Below are positions 1 to 7,155 of a stretch of 41,611 nt of DNA, piece by piece. This DNA is from an uncultured Bacteroidales bacterium (GTDB lineage Bacteria; Bacteroidota; Bacteroidia; Bacteroidales; Muribaculaceae). A program made the position numbers and the translations under genes. Numbering within the stretch: the stretch's first letter is position 1; each line of letters begins with the position of its first letter. The DNA is taken from NCBI GenBank assembly GCA_902781045.1, contig CACZHT010000030.1:15091-56701 (forward strand), in the 5' to 3' direction. The notes under the pieces are model-generated. The model did no database searches. It was not told where the DNA came from and saw only the letters and a program-made list of their open reading frames with translations.

Positions 1-28
1 TGCACTTGCATGGTCTTTCGAACAAAAT

Positions 29-61
29 CGGGTCTTCGACCCGCTCTGCATCTTCGATGCA
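29..61. repeat. two adjacent perfect hairpins with TTC loops
   Basis: Positions 29-43 form CGGGTC-TTC-GACCCG and positions 47-61 form TGCATC-TTC-GATGCA, each a perfect 6-bp stem with the same 3-nt loop, separated by 3 nt. The rest of 1-444 holds no convincing gene; it lacks long open frames and is AT-rich. What the hairpins belong to is unknown: they may be the 3' end of a transcript entering from the left edge. Confidence 0.5.
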
Positions 62-444
62 CAGGGGGGTAAGAGGAGATTCTTCTGAATCGCTGAATAC
101 GGGTAGGGTGAGAGCTGCTGGTATGAATAGAATTGCTTAAAAGATATTACGGACTAGCGGTTTTTGTATTTCAATTATTTGTTTCGTGTGTCTTTGTAAT
201 AGTAAAACTAGCCTATTTGTGTGGACAAAAAGGGGGCAGCCCGCGATGTGGCCGATAATGTTAACTTTTGGACCCATCTGAATGTTATGAAAGCAAAATT
301 TATCACTCTGATGCCGGTCGAGGCTATGGCACTCCCTTGACTAGAGGGTGCATCTTTACGCCATTGGCGGGGCAGAAATAATTTGTACTCTTGGATGTTC
401 TAGGCTACTTTTCGGCAAAAAAAATGTAAAACTTCGGTTTTCAT

Positions 445-475
445 TTTGTTTTGCGCTCAACTTGCAGTAATTTTG
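445..475 (+). promoter_or_regulatory. Bacteroidota-type promoter for the aminotransferase
   Basis: TTTG at 445-448 and TAATTTTG at 468-475 are 19 nt apart, matching the -33/-7 consensus of the Bacteroidota primary sigma factor. Transcription would begin near 482, giving a leader of about 33 nt before the ATG at 515. It also argues against the upstream in-frame ATG at 446, which lies inside the promoter. Confidence 0.75.
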
Positions 476-514
476 CAGCCACAAAACATAAATCACTTAA
501 AACAACCATTCGTT

Positions 515-1708
515 ATGCCTCAATTGTCACAACGCAGCGCCGTGATGCCGGCTTCGCCCATCCGCAAGCTCGTGCCCTTTGCCGTCGCTGCCAAGAAGAA
601 AGGTATCAAAGTCTACCACCTCAACATCGGTCAGCCCGACATCCAGACACCCCAGCAGGGACTGGACGCACTGCGCAACATCGACCGCAAGGTGCTCGAG
701 TATTCACCCACACCCGGCATCCAGAGCTACCGCGACAAGCTCGTGGGCTACTATGCCAAGTATAACATCAACCTCACGCCCGACAACATCTTCATCACCT
801 GTGGCGGCAGCGAGGCTGTGATGTTTGCCTACATGGCCTGCCTCAACCCGGGCGACGAGATTATTATCCCCGAGCCCGCCTATGCTAACTACATGGGCTT
901 TGCATGTGAGACAGGTGTGGTGGTGCGCACCATCACCACCCGCATCGAGGACGGCTTCGCACTGCCCGAGGCCGAGGAGTTCGAGAAGCTTATCACCCCG
1001 CGCACCCGCGCCATCATGATCTGCAACCCCAACAATCCCACGGGCACACTCTACAGCGACGACGAGCTGCTCAAGCTGCGTGACATCGTCAAGAAGCACG
1101 ACCTGTTCTTGTTTGCCGACGAGGTCTACCGTGAGTTTGCCTACAATGGCAAGCCCTACCTGAGCTGCATGTGCCTCGAGGGCATCGAGCAGAACGTGGT
1201 GATGATCGACTCGGTGTCGAAGCGCTACAGCGAGTGCGGCATTCGCATCGGTGCGCTCATCACGCGCAACATGGACATCATGGCCGCTGTCAACAAGTTC
1301 GGACAGGCTCGCTTGAGTCCCCCGCTCATCGGCCAGCTGGTAGCCGAGGCATCGCTCGACGCTCCCGAGCAGTATCATCAGGACGTGTACGATGAGTACA
1401 TCGCTCGCCGCAACTGCCTGGTCGAGGGGTTGAACAAGATTCCTGGTGTCTACTCGCCCATGCCCAACGGCGCGTTCTACACCATGGTCAAGCTGCCCGT
1501 GCAGGACAGCGACGACTTCTGCCGCTGGTGCCTCGAGGAGTTCAACTACGAGGGCGAGACGGTGATGATGGCCCCCGCCACCGGTTTCTATGCCACGCCC
1601 GGTGCTGGCAAAGACCAGGTGCGCGTGGCATACGTGCTGAAGATTGACGACCTCAAGCGAGCTCTGGTCATCCTGGAGAAGGCACTTGAGGCCTACAATG
1701 CCCGTTGA
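515..1708 (+). CDS. class I/II pyridoxal-phosphate aminotransferase (aspartate aminotransferase-like)
   Basis: This 397-residue protein is a fold-type I PLP aminotransferase of the AspC/AlaT-like group, which moves an amino group between an amino acid and a 2-oxoacid in the cytosol. Visible landmarks are the NPNNPTG loop (about 171-177), the cofactor-contacting Asp202 and Tyr205 in FADEVY, and the PLP lysine in SVSKRYS (Lys236). A C-terminal Arg in VRVAYVL fits the substrate-carboxylate site. The ATG at 515 was chosen because an earlier in-frame ATG at 446 lies inside the promoter, and because MPQLSQRS begins in the usual place for the family. The gene is monocistronic, with its own promoter and a strong terminator. 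Substrate preference cannot be read from the sequence; aspartate is the most likely. Confidence 0.9.
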   Translation: MPQLSQRSAVMPASPIRKLVPFAVAAKKKGIKVYHLNIGQPDIQTPQQGLDALRNIDRKVLEYSPTPGIQSYRDKLVGYYAKYNINLTPDNIFITCGGSEAVMFAYMACLNPGDEIIIPEPAYANYMGFACETGVVVRTITTRIEDGFALPEAEEFEKLITPRTRAIMICNPNNPTGTLYSDDELLKLRDIVKKHDLFLFADEVYREFAYNGKPYLSCMCLEGIEQNVVMIDSVSKRYSECGIRIGALITRNMDIMAAVNKFGQARLSPPLIGQLVAEASLDAPEQYHQDVYDEYIARRNCLVEGLNKIPGVYSPMPNGAFYTMVKLPVQDSDDFCRWCLEEFNYEGETVMMAPATGFYATPGAGKDQVRVAYVLKIDDLKRALVILEKALEAYNAR

Positions 1709-1731
1709 TTGTTCCCAAACTGATATGATAT

Positions 1732-1773
1732 ACAATGCCCCGGAAACACATGTCTCCAGGGCATTGTTTTTTT
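1732..1773 (+). terminator. Rho-independent terminator after the aminotransferase
   Basis: ACAATGCCC at 1732-1740 pairs with GGGCATTGT at 1759-1767, with extra pairing inside the loop, followed by a run of seven T (1767-1773). It closes the aminotransferase transcript. Confidence 0.88.
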
Positions 1774-1784
1774 GACAAGTCCAT

Positions 1785-1814
1785 GTAATTTTTGGCCCAC
1801 CCCTTGCGTCTAAT
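1785..1814 (+). promoter_or_regulatory. candidate ECF-type promoter upstream of the sigma gene
   Basis: No TTTG/TAnnTTTG promoter is seen before the sigma gene. Instead the stretch has GTAAT near 1785 and TTGC-GTCTAA (1804-1813). CGTC-type -10 elements are typical of ECF sigma factors. A very similar TTGCAC-GTCTAA with GTTAAA 18 nt upstream occurs at 16555-16584. Autoregulation of the sigma factor is an inference. Confidence 0.4.
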
Positions 1815-1827
1815 GGGCAAACAATGC

Positions 1828-1860
1828 AGCTTATAGCTTATAGTTAACAGTTTATAGTTG
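1828..1860. repeat. 7-nt period AT-rich tract
   Basis: Units AGCTTAT, AGCTTAT, AGTTAAC, AGTTTAT and AGTTG follow one another with a strict 7-nt period in the leader of the sigma gene. It is one of the heptameric tracts scattered through the intergenic DNA of this window. Confidence 0.7.
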
Positions 1861-1900
1861 CGGGTTGCAACAGACGACTAACAACTAACTCTCTGAGACA

Positions 1901-2377
1901 ATGCAACAGGACGAACAATTCTTCACCGACCTGGTCAAGCAGCACAAGAGCACTATCTATAGTGTGTGCTACATGTTCTCGACCGATAAGGACGAGGTCG
2001 AGGACCTCTTCCAGGAGTCGCTCATCAACCTGTGGCGCGGCCTGCCCCAGTTTGAGGGCCGCAGCCAGATGTCGACCTGGGTGTGGCGAGTGACGCTGAA
2101 CACTTGCATCTCGGCCGACCGCAAGAAGCGGCGCAGTGCCACTGTGCCCCTGACGATGGACATCGACCTGTTCGACCAGACGGGCGAGCAGGGGGCGCAG
2201 GCACAGATGTTGCGCGACCGTATCCAGCGGCTACAGCCCTTTGACCGCGCCATCGTGCTGCTGTGGCTCGAGAGCATGAGCTATGACGAGATTGCCGCCA
2301 TTGTGGGCATCACACCCAAGAATGTGGGAGTGCGACTGTATCGCATCAAGGAGCAGCTCAAGCAGATGAACAATTGA
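1901..2377 (+). CDS. ECF RNA polymerase sigma factor
   Basis: The 158-residue protein has the two-domain layout of ECF sigma-70 factors. Region 2 covers roughly residues 10-80: DEVEDLFQESLINLW is the -10-binding helix, and MSTWVWRVTLNTCISADRKKRR is typical of region 2.4 and the linker. Region 4 is at about 110-158, with the HTH YDEIAAIVGITPKNVGVRLYRIKEQL. It recruits core RNA polymerase to a small regulon. The gene sits just before a four-helix membrane protein that probably acts with it, possibly as an unconventional membrane anti-sigma factor; no classical zinc-type or FecR-type anti-sigma factor is present. The start ATG at 1901 is the first in frame with a complete region 2. Confidence 0.9.
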   Translation: MQQDEQFFTDLVKQHKSTIYSVCYMFSTDKDEVEDLFQESLINLWRGLPQFEGRSQMSTWVWRVTLNTCISADRKKRRSATVPLTMDIDLFDQTGEQGAQAQMLRDRIQRLQPFDRAIVLLWLESMSYDEIAAIVGITPKNVGVRLYRIKEQLKQMNN

Positions 2378-2400
2378 CAATCACCGAAAAAACTCACAAC

Positions 2401-3009
2401 ATGGACAACAATATCAACAACGACCTGCAACTGGAGCAAATGCGCCAGCAGATGACAGAACTCAAGCAACAACTCGACCGCCAGCAGATTGTCAACGAGC
2501 AACTGCTGCGCCAGTCGATGACCAGCAAGATGTCGTGGATCAAACGCTACATCTGGCTCGAGGTGGCCCTCATTCCCATCTTGCTACTGATACTGGCTCC
2601 CATCCATGCCATGCTGGGCTTGTCGTGGTGGCTCTATGGCTTCCTGGCCGTGATGCTGGTGGTGGACGTGGCGGCCGACTGGCGCATCAACCACGTCGAC
2701 CGCAACCAGTTGCTCACAGGCAACCTGGTCGAGGCCAGCCGTCGACTCACTCTGATGAAGAAACAGCGTGCCTGGGCCTTTGTGCTGGGACTCATCGGTG
2801 TCATTGTGTGGATTGTGTGGTTCCTATTTGAACTCAAGAATGTTCAGGGCTTGCAGAGCAGTGATTTTCTCAACGGCTTTGCCCAGGGGGGATTTGTGGG
2901 TGGTATCATCGGCGCCGTCATTGGACTGATTGTTTCCATCATCATCTTCAACAAGATGCAGCGCACCAACGACGAGGTGTTGCGCTCCATCGACCAGCTC
3001 ACTCATTGA
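2401..3009 (+). CDS. four-helix membrane protein co-transcribed with the ECF sigma factor
   Basis: I do not recognise a named family. The 202-residue product starts with a Gln-rich, coiled-coil-like segment (about residues 5-40: LEQMRQQMTELKQQLDRQQ). Four hydrophobic segments follow: two close together at about 45-90, one around WAFVLGLIGVIVWIVWFLF, and a glycine-rich last one (GGFVGGIIGAVIGLIVSIII). It begins 23 nt after the sigma stop, so the two are very likely one operon. The frame stays open upstream to a TTG that overlaps the sigma stop, but the ATG at 2401 is the more natural start. A role as partner or membrane-bound regulator of the sigma factor is inferred from position only. Confidence 0.75.
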   Translation: MDNNINNDLQLEQMRQQMTELKQQLDRQQIVNEQLLRQSMTSKMSWIKRYIWLEVALIPILLLILAPIHAMLGLSWWLYGFLAVMLVVDVAADWRINHVDRNQLLTGNLVEASRRLTLMKKQRAWAFVLGLIGVIVWIVWFLFELKNVQGLQSSDFLNGFAQGGFVGGIIGAVIGLIVSIIIFNKMQRTNDEVLRSIDQLTH

Positions 3010-3166
3010 CATGATGTGAAAAAACAATGTCAGGAAACACGTTTTTTGCCAAGAAACCAATGTGACCAGACATTGAATTTGCTCTACATTTTTAATGTTT
3101 TTCTTCTGAAAAATCTGATGTCTCGAAACATCTATCTTAAGAGTCTGATGTCTTAAAACTAAAAGC

Positions 3167-3961
3167 ATGCAACAATATCTCGACCTCATTGACCATGTGA
3201 TGCGGCACGGCACGCTCAAGCACGACCGCACTGGCACTGGAACCAAGAGCGTGTTTGGCTACCAACTGCGCTGCGACCTGCGAGACGGCTTCCCGCTTCT
3301 CACCACCAAGAAGGTACACCTCAAGAGCATCATCTACGAGCTGCTGTGGTTCTTGCGTGGCGACACCAACGTGCGCTGGCTGCAAGAGCATGGCGTGCGC
3401 ATCTGGAACGAGTGGGCCGATGCCGATGGCGAGCTCGGCCCGGTCTACGGTCACCAGTGGCGCAGTTGGCCCGACTACAACGGCGGCACCATCGACCAGA
3501 TTGCACAGGTGGTGGAGCAGATACGCAACAACCCCGACTCGCGCCGCTTGCTGGTGAGCGCGTGGAACGTGGCCGAGGTGGCCGACATGGCTCTGCCGCC
3601 CTGCCACACGATGTTTCAATTCTATGTGGCCGGCGGACGGCTGAGCCTGCAGCTCTATCAGCGCAGTGCCGACCTGTTTCTGGGTGTGCCGTTCAACATT
3701 GCCTCCTATGCACTATTGCTGATGATGGTGGCGCAAGTCACCGGATTGGAGCCGGGCGAGTTTATCCACAGCTTCGGCGACGCGCACATCTATGTCAACC
3801 ACTTCGACCAGGTGCGCGAGCAACTCAGCCGCACGCCTCGTCAGCTGCCGAGAATGATTCTTAACCCTGCAGCAAAGGACATCTTCAATTTCAGGTATGA
3901 GGACTTCACGCTCCAGGGCTACGACCCTTATCCCGCCATCAAGGGACAGGTGAGTGTGTGA
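3167..3961 (+). CDS. thyA: thymidylate synthase
   Basis: The 264-residue protein matches the length of E. coli ThyA and aligns with it by eye throughout. The enzyme methylates dUMP to dTMP using methylene-tetrahydrofolate, releasing dihydrofolate. The catalytic cysteine is in [12 protein letters not shown] (Cys146, the same number as in E. coli). Other signature pieces are [14 protein letters not shown] near the N-terminus, the RRLLVSAWN segment with the phosphate-binding arginines, and the dUMP-binding GDAHIYVNH. The folA (dihydrofolate reductase) gene that often follows thyA is not here; instead slyD converges from the other strand with only 18 nt between stop codons. The promoter is not obvious; the 157-nt upstream gap carries a repeated TCTGATGTCT motif. 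Confidence 0.97.
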   Translation: MQQYLDLIDHVMRHGTLKHDRTGTGTKSVFGYQLRCDLRDGFPLLTTKKVHLKSIIYELLWFLRGDTNVRWLQEHGVRIWNEWADADGELGPVYGHQWRSWPDYNGGTIDQIAQVVEQIRNNPDSRRLLVSAWNVAEVADMALPPCHTMFQFYVAGGRLSLQLYQRSADLFLGVPFNIASYALLLMMVAQVTGLEPGEFIHSFGDAHIYVNHFDQVREQLSRTPRQLPRMILNPAAKDIFNFRYEDFTLQGYDPYPAIKGQVSV

Positions 3962-3979
3962 GATGGGTTCTTACGGCGG

Positions 3980-4552
3980 TCAGTTGCAGCCGCCGCAATC
4001 GCATGAGCCACAGTCGCAGCCATGCTCGTGCCCATGGTCATGTCCGCAGCCGCAGCCACAACCGTGGGGAGCTGGGTTGAGCTCCTCGGGGGTGGCGTCG
4101 CGCACGGCCACAACCTCGCCCACATAGTGCACGCGCTCGCCGGCCAGCTGGTGGTTGAAGTCCATCACCACCACCTCGTCGTTGATGCTCTCGACGATGC
4201 CGCTGATGCGGTAGCCGTCCTGAGTCTGCATGGGCAGTGAGGCACCGACAAACACGCGCTCGGAGTCAAACTCGCCGTCGACGTAGAACGTCTGTCGTGG
4301 AATCTCCATCACCATGGTCGGATCCTTGGGACCGAAGGCATCATCAGGGTCGAGCGTGAAGTCAAACTTGTCGCCGATGGCCAGCCCCTCAATGCCGCGG
4401 CTAAAGGCCGGCAGCATGCCCGGGTCCATGCCGAAGACGAACGTGTCGGGCTGCTCGCGCGTGAACTTGAACACCGATGCGTCGCCCTGCTCGTCGGCGA
4501 CAAAGATTTCATAGGCCAGTTGAACAAATTTGCCTGCTTGAATTTTTTCCAT
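3980..4552 (-). CDS. slyD: SlyD-type FKBP peptidyl-prolyl isomerase with metal-binding tail
   Basis: The 190-residue cytosolic protein is an FKBP-fold prolyl isomerase and chaperone of the SlyD group. The N-terminal half carries the split FKBP domain (GMLPAFSRGIEGLAIGDKF), interrupted by the insert-in-flap chaperone domain with the DAFGPKDPTMVMEIPR stretch typical of SlyD. The last 30 residues alternate Gly, His and Cys (CGCGCGHDHGHEHGC and so on), the nickel/zinc-binding tail known from SlyD, where it helps deliver metal to enzymes such as hydrogenases. The length is normal for the family. No metalloenzyme cluster lies nearby, so a general folding role is more likely than a dedicated one. 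Confidence 0.92.
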   Translation of the reverse strand: MEKIQAGKFVQLAYEIFVADEQGDASVFKFTREQPDTFVFGMDPGMLPAFSRGIEGLAIGDKFDFTLDPDDAFGPKDPTMVMEIPRQTFYVDGEFDSERVFVGASLPMQTQDGYRISGIVESINDEVVVMDFNHQLAGERVHYVGEVVAVRDATPEELNPAPHGCGCGCGHDHGHEHGCDCGSCDCGGCN

Positions 4553-4590
4553 TGTCTCTGTTTTAGTCGTGAATGAATGTTTTGAGACTG

Positions 4591-4598
4591 CAAAGGTA
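4591..4598 (-). promoter_or_regulatory. -7 element of the slyD promoter
   Basis: Read on the minus strand this is TACCTTTG, a full match to TAnnTTTG, 38 nt before the slyD start. The -33 element is weak (GTTG at 4618-4615, spacing 16 nt). Confidence 0.55.
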
Positions 4599-4780
4599 AT
4601 ACTTTTTTGATGAACAACTGAGCTTTTCTCCAGTACAACCTGAATTTAGTTTAAGGCTAATAGTTTATAATCGGGTGTTTATTCTTTAAAGTTGATAGTT
4701 GAAAGCTCACCATTAGGCCACGGCGAACAACCGCAGAACAGTCACCACAAGGGTAGCAACTATTCAGCTATTCCGCGTTT

Positions 4781-4892
4781 CCCCTCCCCTTTCCCAAAGG
4801 GGAGGGGTCAGGGGTGGGGTTTGGATGCAGCAATAACAATAAAAATGTGTCAAACCTTGCTCGTTGCAAACCCCACCCCCAGCCCCTCCCCT
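4781..4892. repeat. inverted pair of GC-rich hairpin repeats
   Basis: Positions 4781-4824 hold one copy of the GC-rich unit that makes up the tandem array at 41173-41611: a perfect 12-bp stem (CCCCTCCCC-TTT / AAA-GGGGAGGGG, loop CCC) followed by GGGGTGGGGTTTGGA. Positions 4867-4892 hold the second half of the same unit inverted (CAAACCCCACCCCCAGCCCC). The surrounding 4553-5120 stretch has no gene; short frames here encode only Pro/Ser-rich translations of the repeat. Confidence 0.75.
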
Positions 4893-5056
4893 GAGGCTGC
4901 TGAAAAAGTAATAAACCGCGAATTACGCGAATAAAACGCGAACCTTTAGCTCGCAACCGAACGGGCGCAATATTTCTTGAATATAGTTTGAAATATCACA
5001 AAATTTGCAGTTAATTTATTCAAATCTAGGTTTGCCTGTACTTTTTCAGCGGCCTC
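4893..5056. mobile_element. 164-bp MITE-like element with 18-bp terminal inverted repeats
   Basis: GAGGCTGCTGAAAAAGTA (4893-4910) is mirrored by TACTTTTTCAGCGGCCTC (5039-5056), 17 of 18 positions complementary. The AT-rich interior has no coding capacity and contains repeated CGCGAA motifs. The left end abuts the inverted GC-rich repeat exactly where that repeat's palindrome would continue. This looks like a small non-autonomous element, but no clear target-site duplication is visible and no transposase with matching ends is in the window. Confidence 0.45.
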
Positions 5057-5126
5057 CCCCTAGGGTTGGCTCACTGGAAACAATCGCTGAGGAGATACCA
5101 AGGGTAAGCAAAACATTAACTATTGT

Positions 5127-5151
5127 TAATTGCGTAAATTTTACGCAATTA
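5127..5151. promoter_or_regulatory. palindromic operator 1 upstream of the Nudix regulator promoter
   Basis: TAATTGCGTAAA-T-TTTACGCAATTA is a perfect 12-bp inverted repeat around one central T. It ends four bases before the -33 element of the downstream promoter. Its likely ligand is the winged-helix regulator encoded at 5221. Confidence 0.7.
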
Positions 5152-5154
5152 TTT

Positions 5155-5185
5155 TTTGCCAGTTAGAAAATTGGCAGTAATTTTG
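5155..5185 (+). promoter_or_regulatory. promoter of the Nudix regulator
   Basis: TTTG at 5155-5158 and TAATTTTG at 5178-5185 are separated by 19 nt. It is sandwiched between two copies of the palindrome, which fits repression by the gene product. Confidence 0.8.
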
Positions 5186-5204
5186 CTGCGTGAAATTTAC
5201 ACAA
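5186..5204. promoter_or_regulatory. palindromic operator 2 over the transcription start
   Basis: CTGCGTGAAATTTACACAA matches the core of operator 1 (TTGCGTAAATTTTACGCAA) at 15 of 19 positions and starts directly after the -7 element. The centres of the two sites are 56 bp apart, about five helical turns. Confidence 0.6.
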
Positions 5205-5220
5205 TGTATTTCTTTCAAAG

Positions 5221-5913
5221 ATGGAATCGATGAGATATAGCTACCAGTATCCTCACCCGGCGGTGACCACCGACTGTGTGATTTTCGGGTTTGACGGCAA
5301 CCGGCTGAATGTGTTGCTGATTGAGCGCGGCATTGAGCCATACAAAGGGCAATGGGCCTTTCCGGGCGGCTTTATTCGCATGGACGAGACCGCCGACGAG
5401 TGTGCCCGGCGCGAGCTGCGAGAGGAGGCTGGCCTGGATGACGCCTACATGCGCCAGTTCTACACGTTCAGTGCGGTGGACCGCGACCCTCGCGAGCGCG
5501 TGATAACCATCGCCTACTACGCGCTGGTGCAGCAGCGACAGGTCACGGGGGGCGACGATGCCGCACGGGCACAATGGTTCGCCCTCGACCAGGTTCCACG
5601 GCTGGCGTTTGACCATGACGTGATCTTGCGTCATGCGATTGACGCGCTGCGCCGTCAGATTCACTTCGAGCCCATCGGCTTCGAGCTATTGCCCCAGCAG
5701 TTCACCATGACCCAGCTACAGCGACTCTACGAGGCCGTGCTGGCCGTGAAGTTTGACCGCCGCAACTTCAGCAATAAGATGCGCCACCTGGGGCTGCTTG
5801 ACGAGCTGGACGAAAAATCGATTCTGCCCAACAAGAAAGAGGCTTTCCTCTATAGCTTCAACCGCGAGAACTATGCCGAGTTCAAGGAACGGGGTTTCCG
5901 CCTCGAGTTCTAA
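5221..5913 (+). CDS. Nudix-domain transcriptional regulator with C-terminal winged helix (NrtR/AraR-like)
   Basis: The 230-residue protein has an N-terminal Nudix domain (about 10-150) and a C-terminal winged helix (about 155-230, with TMTQLQRLYEAVL and FDRRNFSNKMRHLGLL). This is the layout of the NrtR family, whose members sense ADP-ribose or sugar ligands and control NAD or sugar-use genes. The Nudix box G-x5-E-x7-REL-x-EE-x-GL is complete (Gly50 to Leu72), whereas many pure regulators have lost it, so hydrolase activity is possible. Two palindromes flank its promoter, pointing to autoregulation. The VWA-macro gene begins 83 nt downstream and is probably co-transcribed. No sugar-use genes adjoin it, so a nicotinamide or ADP-ribose signal is more likely here than arabinose. 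This is an inference. Confidence 0.85.
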   Translation: MESMRYSYQYPHPAVTTDCVIFGFDGNRLNVLLIERGIEPYKGQWAFPGGFIRMDETADECARRELREEAGLDDAYMRQFYTFSAVDRDPRERVITIAYYALVQQRQVTGGDDAARAQWFALDQVPRLAFDHDVILRHAIDALRRQIHFEPIGFELLPQQFTMTQLQRLYEAVLAVKFDRRNFSNKMRHLGLLDELDEKSILPNKKEAFLYSFNRENYAEFKERGFRLEF

Positions 5914-5996
5914 CGCCTCACAAATCTTATCTCCCTCCACCGACCGACACACGACGATACACACATCAATTATTCACACACTAAACACACAACCCG

Positions 5997-7052
5997 ATGA
6001 AAAAGGCACAAATCTACAATCTGATTATCGTCGACGAGAGTGGCTCGATGAGCCTCCTGCACCGCGCCACCCTCACCGGCATCAACGAGACCTTGAACAC
6101 CATCCGCCAGGCACAGAAGGACTATGCCGACACGCAGGAGCACTGGCTCACACTGGTGCTGTTCGACACCAGAGGCGGCATCCGCACTGTCATCGACTGC
6201 CAGCCCATCGCCGAGGTAGGTGAGTTTACCGATTACTCGCCCTGCGGAGCCACGCCGCTCTACGACGCGATGGGCATGTCGCTGACCTCGCTGCAAGCGC
6301 GCATCCGTGGCAATGTCGACGCATCTGCCGTCGTGACCGTACTCACCGACGGCCTGGAGAATGCCTCGCGCGAGTGGAATGCCTCGCGCCTGCGCACCCT
6401 CATCGAACAGCTCAAAGCCGAGGGCTGGTCGTTTGCCTACATGGGCTCGGCCCACAATGTAAAGGACGTGACACAGTTGCTGTCCATCGAACACGCCGTG
6501 GAGTTTGACCACAGCGACCGAGGCACCGGCAGCTCATGGGGCTATGAGAGCGGCAATCGCCGGGCCTACTACCGCAAGATGTCTGAAGCCTACAGCCATG
6601 GCAGCATGAGTCGCGACGAGCTGATGCGCCGCAAGCGACAGTTTGCCAACGAGTATGCCGGCAAGCGCGTCACTCCGGCTCATATCACCCAACTCGAGCC
6701 TAACGAGGTGTTTGTCTTTGGCAGCAACGCCGAGGGACATCATGGGGGCGGTGCAGCAGCATTTGCCATGCACCACTTCGGGGCCGTTTGGGGACAGGGC
6801 GAGGGGCCGCAGGGCCAGAGCTACGCCCTGCCCACCATGGGCGGACTGACTGCCCTGAGCGAGGCAGTGGGGCGGTTTGCACAATATGCCGAGGCTCATC
6901 CCCAACTCCGCTTCCTGGTCACGGCAGTGGGGTGCGGTGTGGCCGGCTATCCGGTCAGCGACATCGCGCCATTGTTCAGTAACTGCATCAACCTTGAGAA
7001 TGTTACCCTGCCGGCCGAGTTCTGGAAGGAACTGGGATTGAAGATGATTTGA
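5997..7052 (+). CDS. VWA domain fused to a macro-like (A1S_2505-type) domain
   Basis: The 351-residue cytosolic protein has two parts. Residues 5-170 form a von Willebrand A domain with an intact metal-ion site: Asp13-x-Ser15-x-Ser17 (DESGS), Thr86 (GATPLYDA) and Asp118 (LTDG). Residues 236-350 resemble the small phage/bacterial macro-like domain known from A1S_2505-type proteins: VFVFGSNAEGHHGGGAA, GQGEGPQGQSYALPT, then VGCGVAGY. Such domains are thought to bind ADP-ribose-type nucleotides. A helical, basic linker (190-225) joins them. It follows the Nudix regulator by 83 nt in the same direction. The partner of the VWA domain is unknown; no MoxR-type ATPase is nearby. The pairing suggests a role in ADP-ribose or NAD-derivative handling. 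Confidence 0.8.
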   Translation: MKKAQIYNLIIVDESGSMSLLHRATLTGINETLNTIRQAQKDYADTQEHWLTLVLFDTRGGIRTVIDCQPIAEVGEFTDYSPCGATPLYDAMGMSLTSLQARIRGNVDASAVVTVLTDGLENASREWNASRLRTLIEQLKAEGWSFAYMGSAHNVKDVTQLLSIEHAVEFDHSDRGTGSSWGYESGNRRAYYRKMSEAYSHGSMSRDELMRRKRQFANEYAGKRVTPAHITQLEPNEVFVFGSNAEGHHGGGAAAFAMHHFGAVWGQGEGPQGQSYALPTMGGLTALSEAVGRFAQYAEAHPQLRFLVTAVGCGVAGYPVSDIAPLFSNCINLENVTLPAEFWKELGLKMI

Positions 7053-7153
7053 CAGTTTATAGTTGACAGTTTATAGTTGACACTAGCTTCTAAGGTGGCC
7101 GCTTTAGAAGGTTATGTTAACTTTTAACTATAAACTGTCAACTGTTAACTAAA
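7053..7153. repeat. large nested inverted repeat between convergent genes, built of 7-nt units
   Basis: AGTTGACAGTTTATAGTT (7061-7078) is perfectly complementary to 7126-7143. Inside it CTTCTAA (7087-7093) pairs with TTAGAAG (7104-7110). The arms consist of 7-nt units (CAGTTTA/TAGTTGA on the left, AACTATA/AACTGTC/AACTGTT on the right). The tract starts directly after the VWA stop codon and ends two bases before the AraC stop codon. It could act as a bidirectional terminator, though there is no T run. Confidence 0.65.
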
Positions 7154-7155
7154 AG

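Noticed and set aside
287..340. 17-codon reading frame upstream of the aminotransferase
   Set aside because: No promoter, no runs of a regulatory amino acid and no attenuator structure; too short to support.
4692..4956. Pro/Ser-rich small proteins at 4.7-4.9 kb and in the 41 kb array
   Set aside because: They translate the GC-rich hairpin repeat in both directions and have no start context or homology signal.
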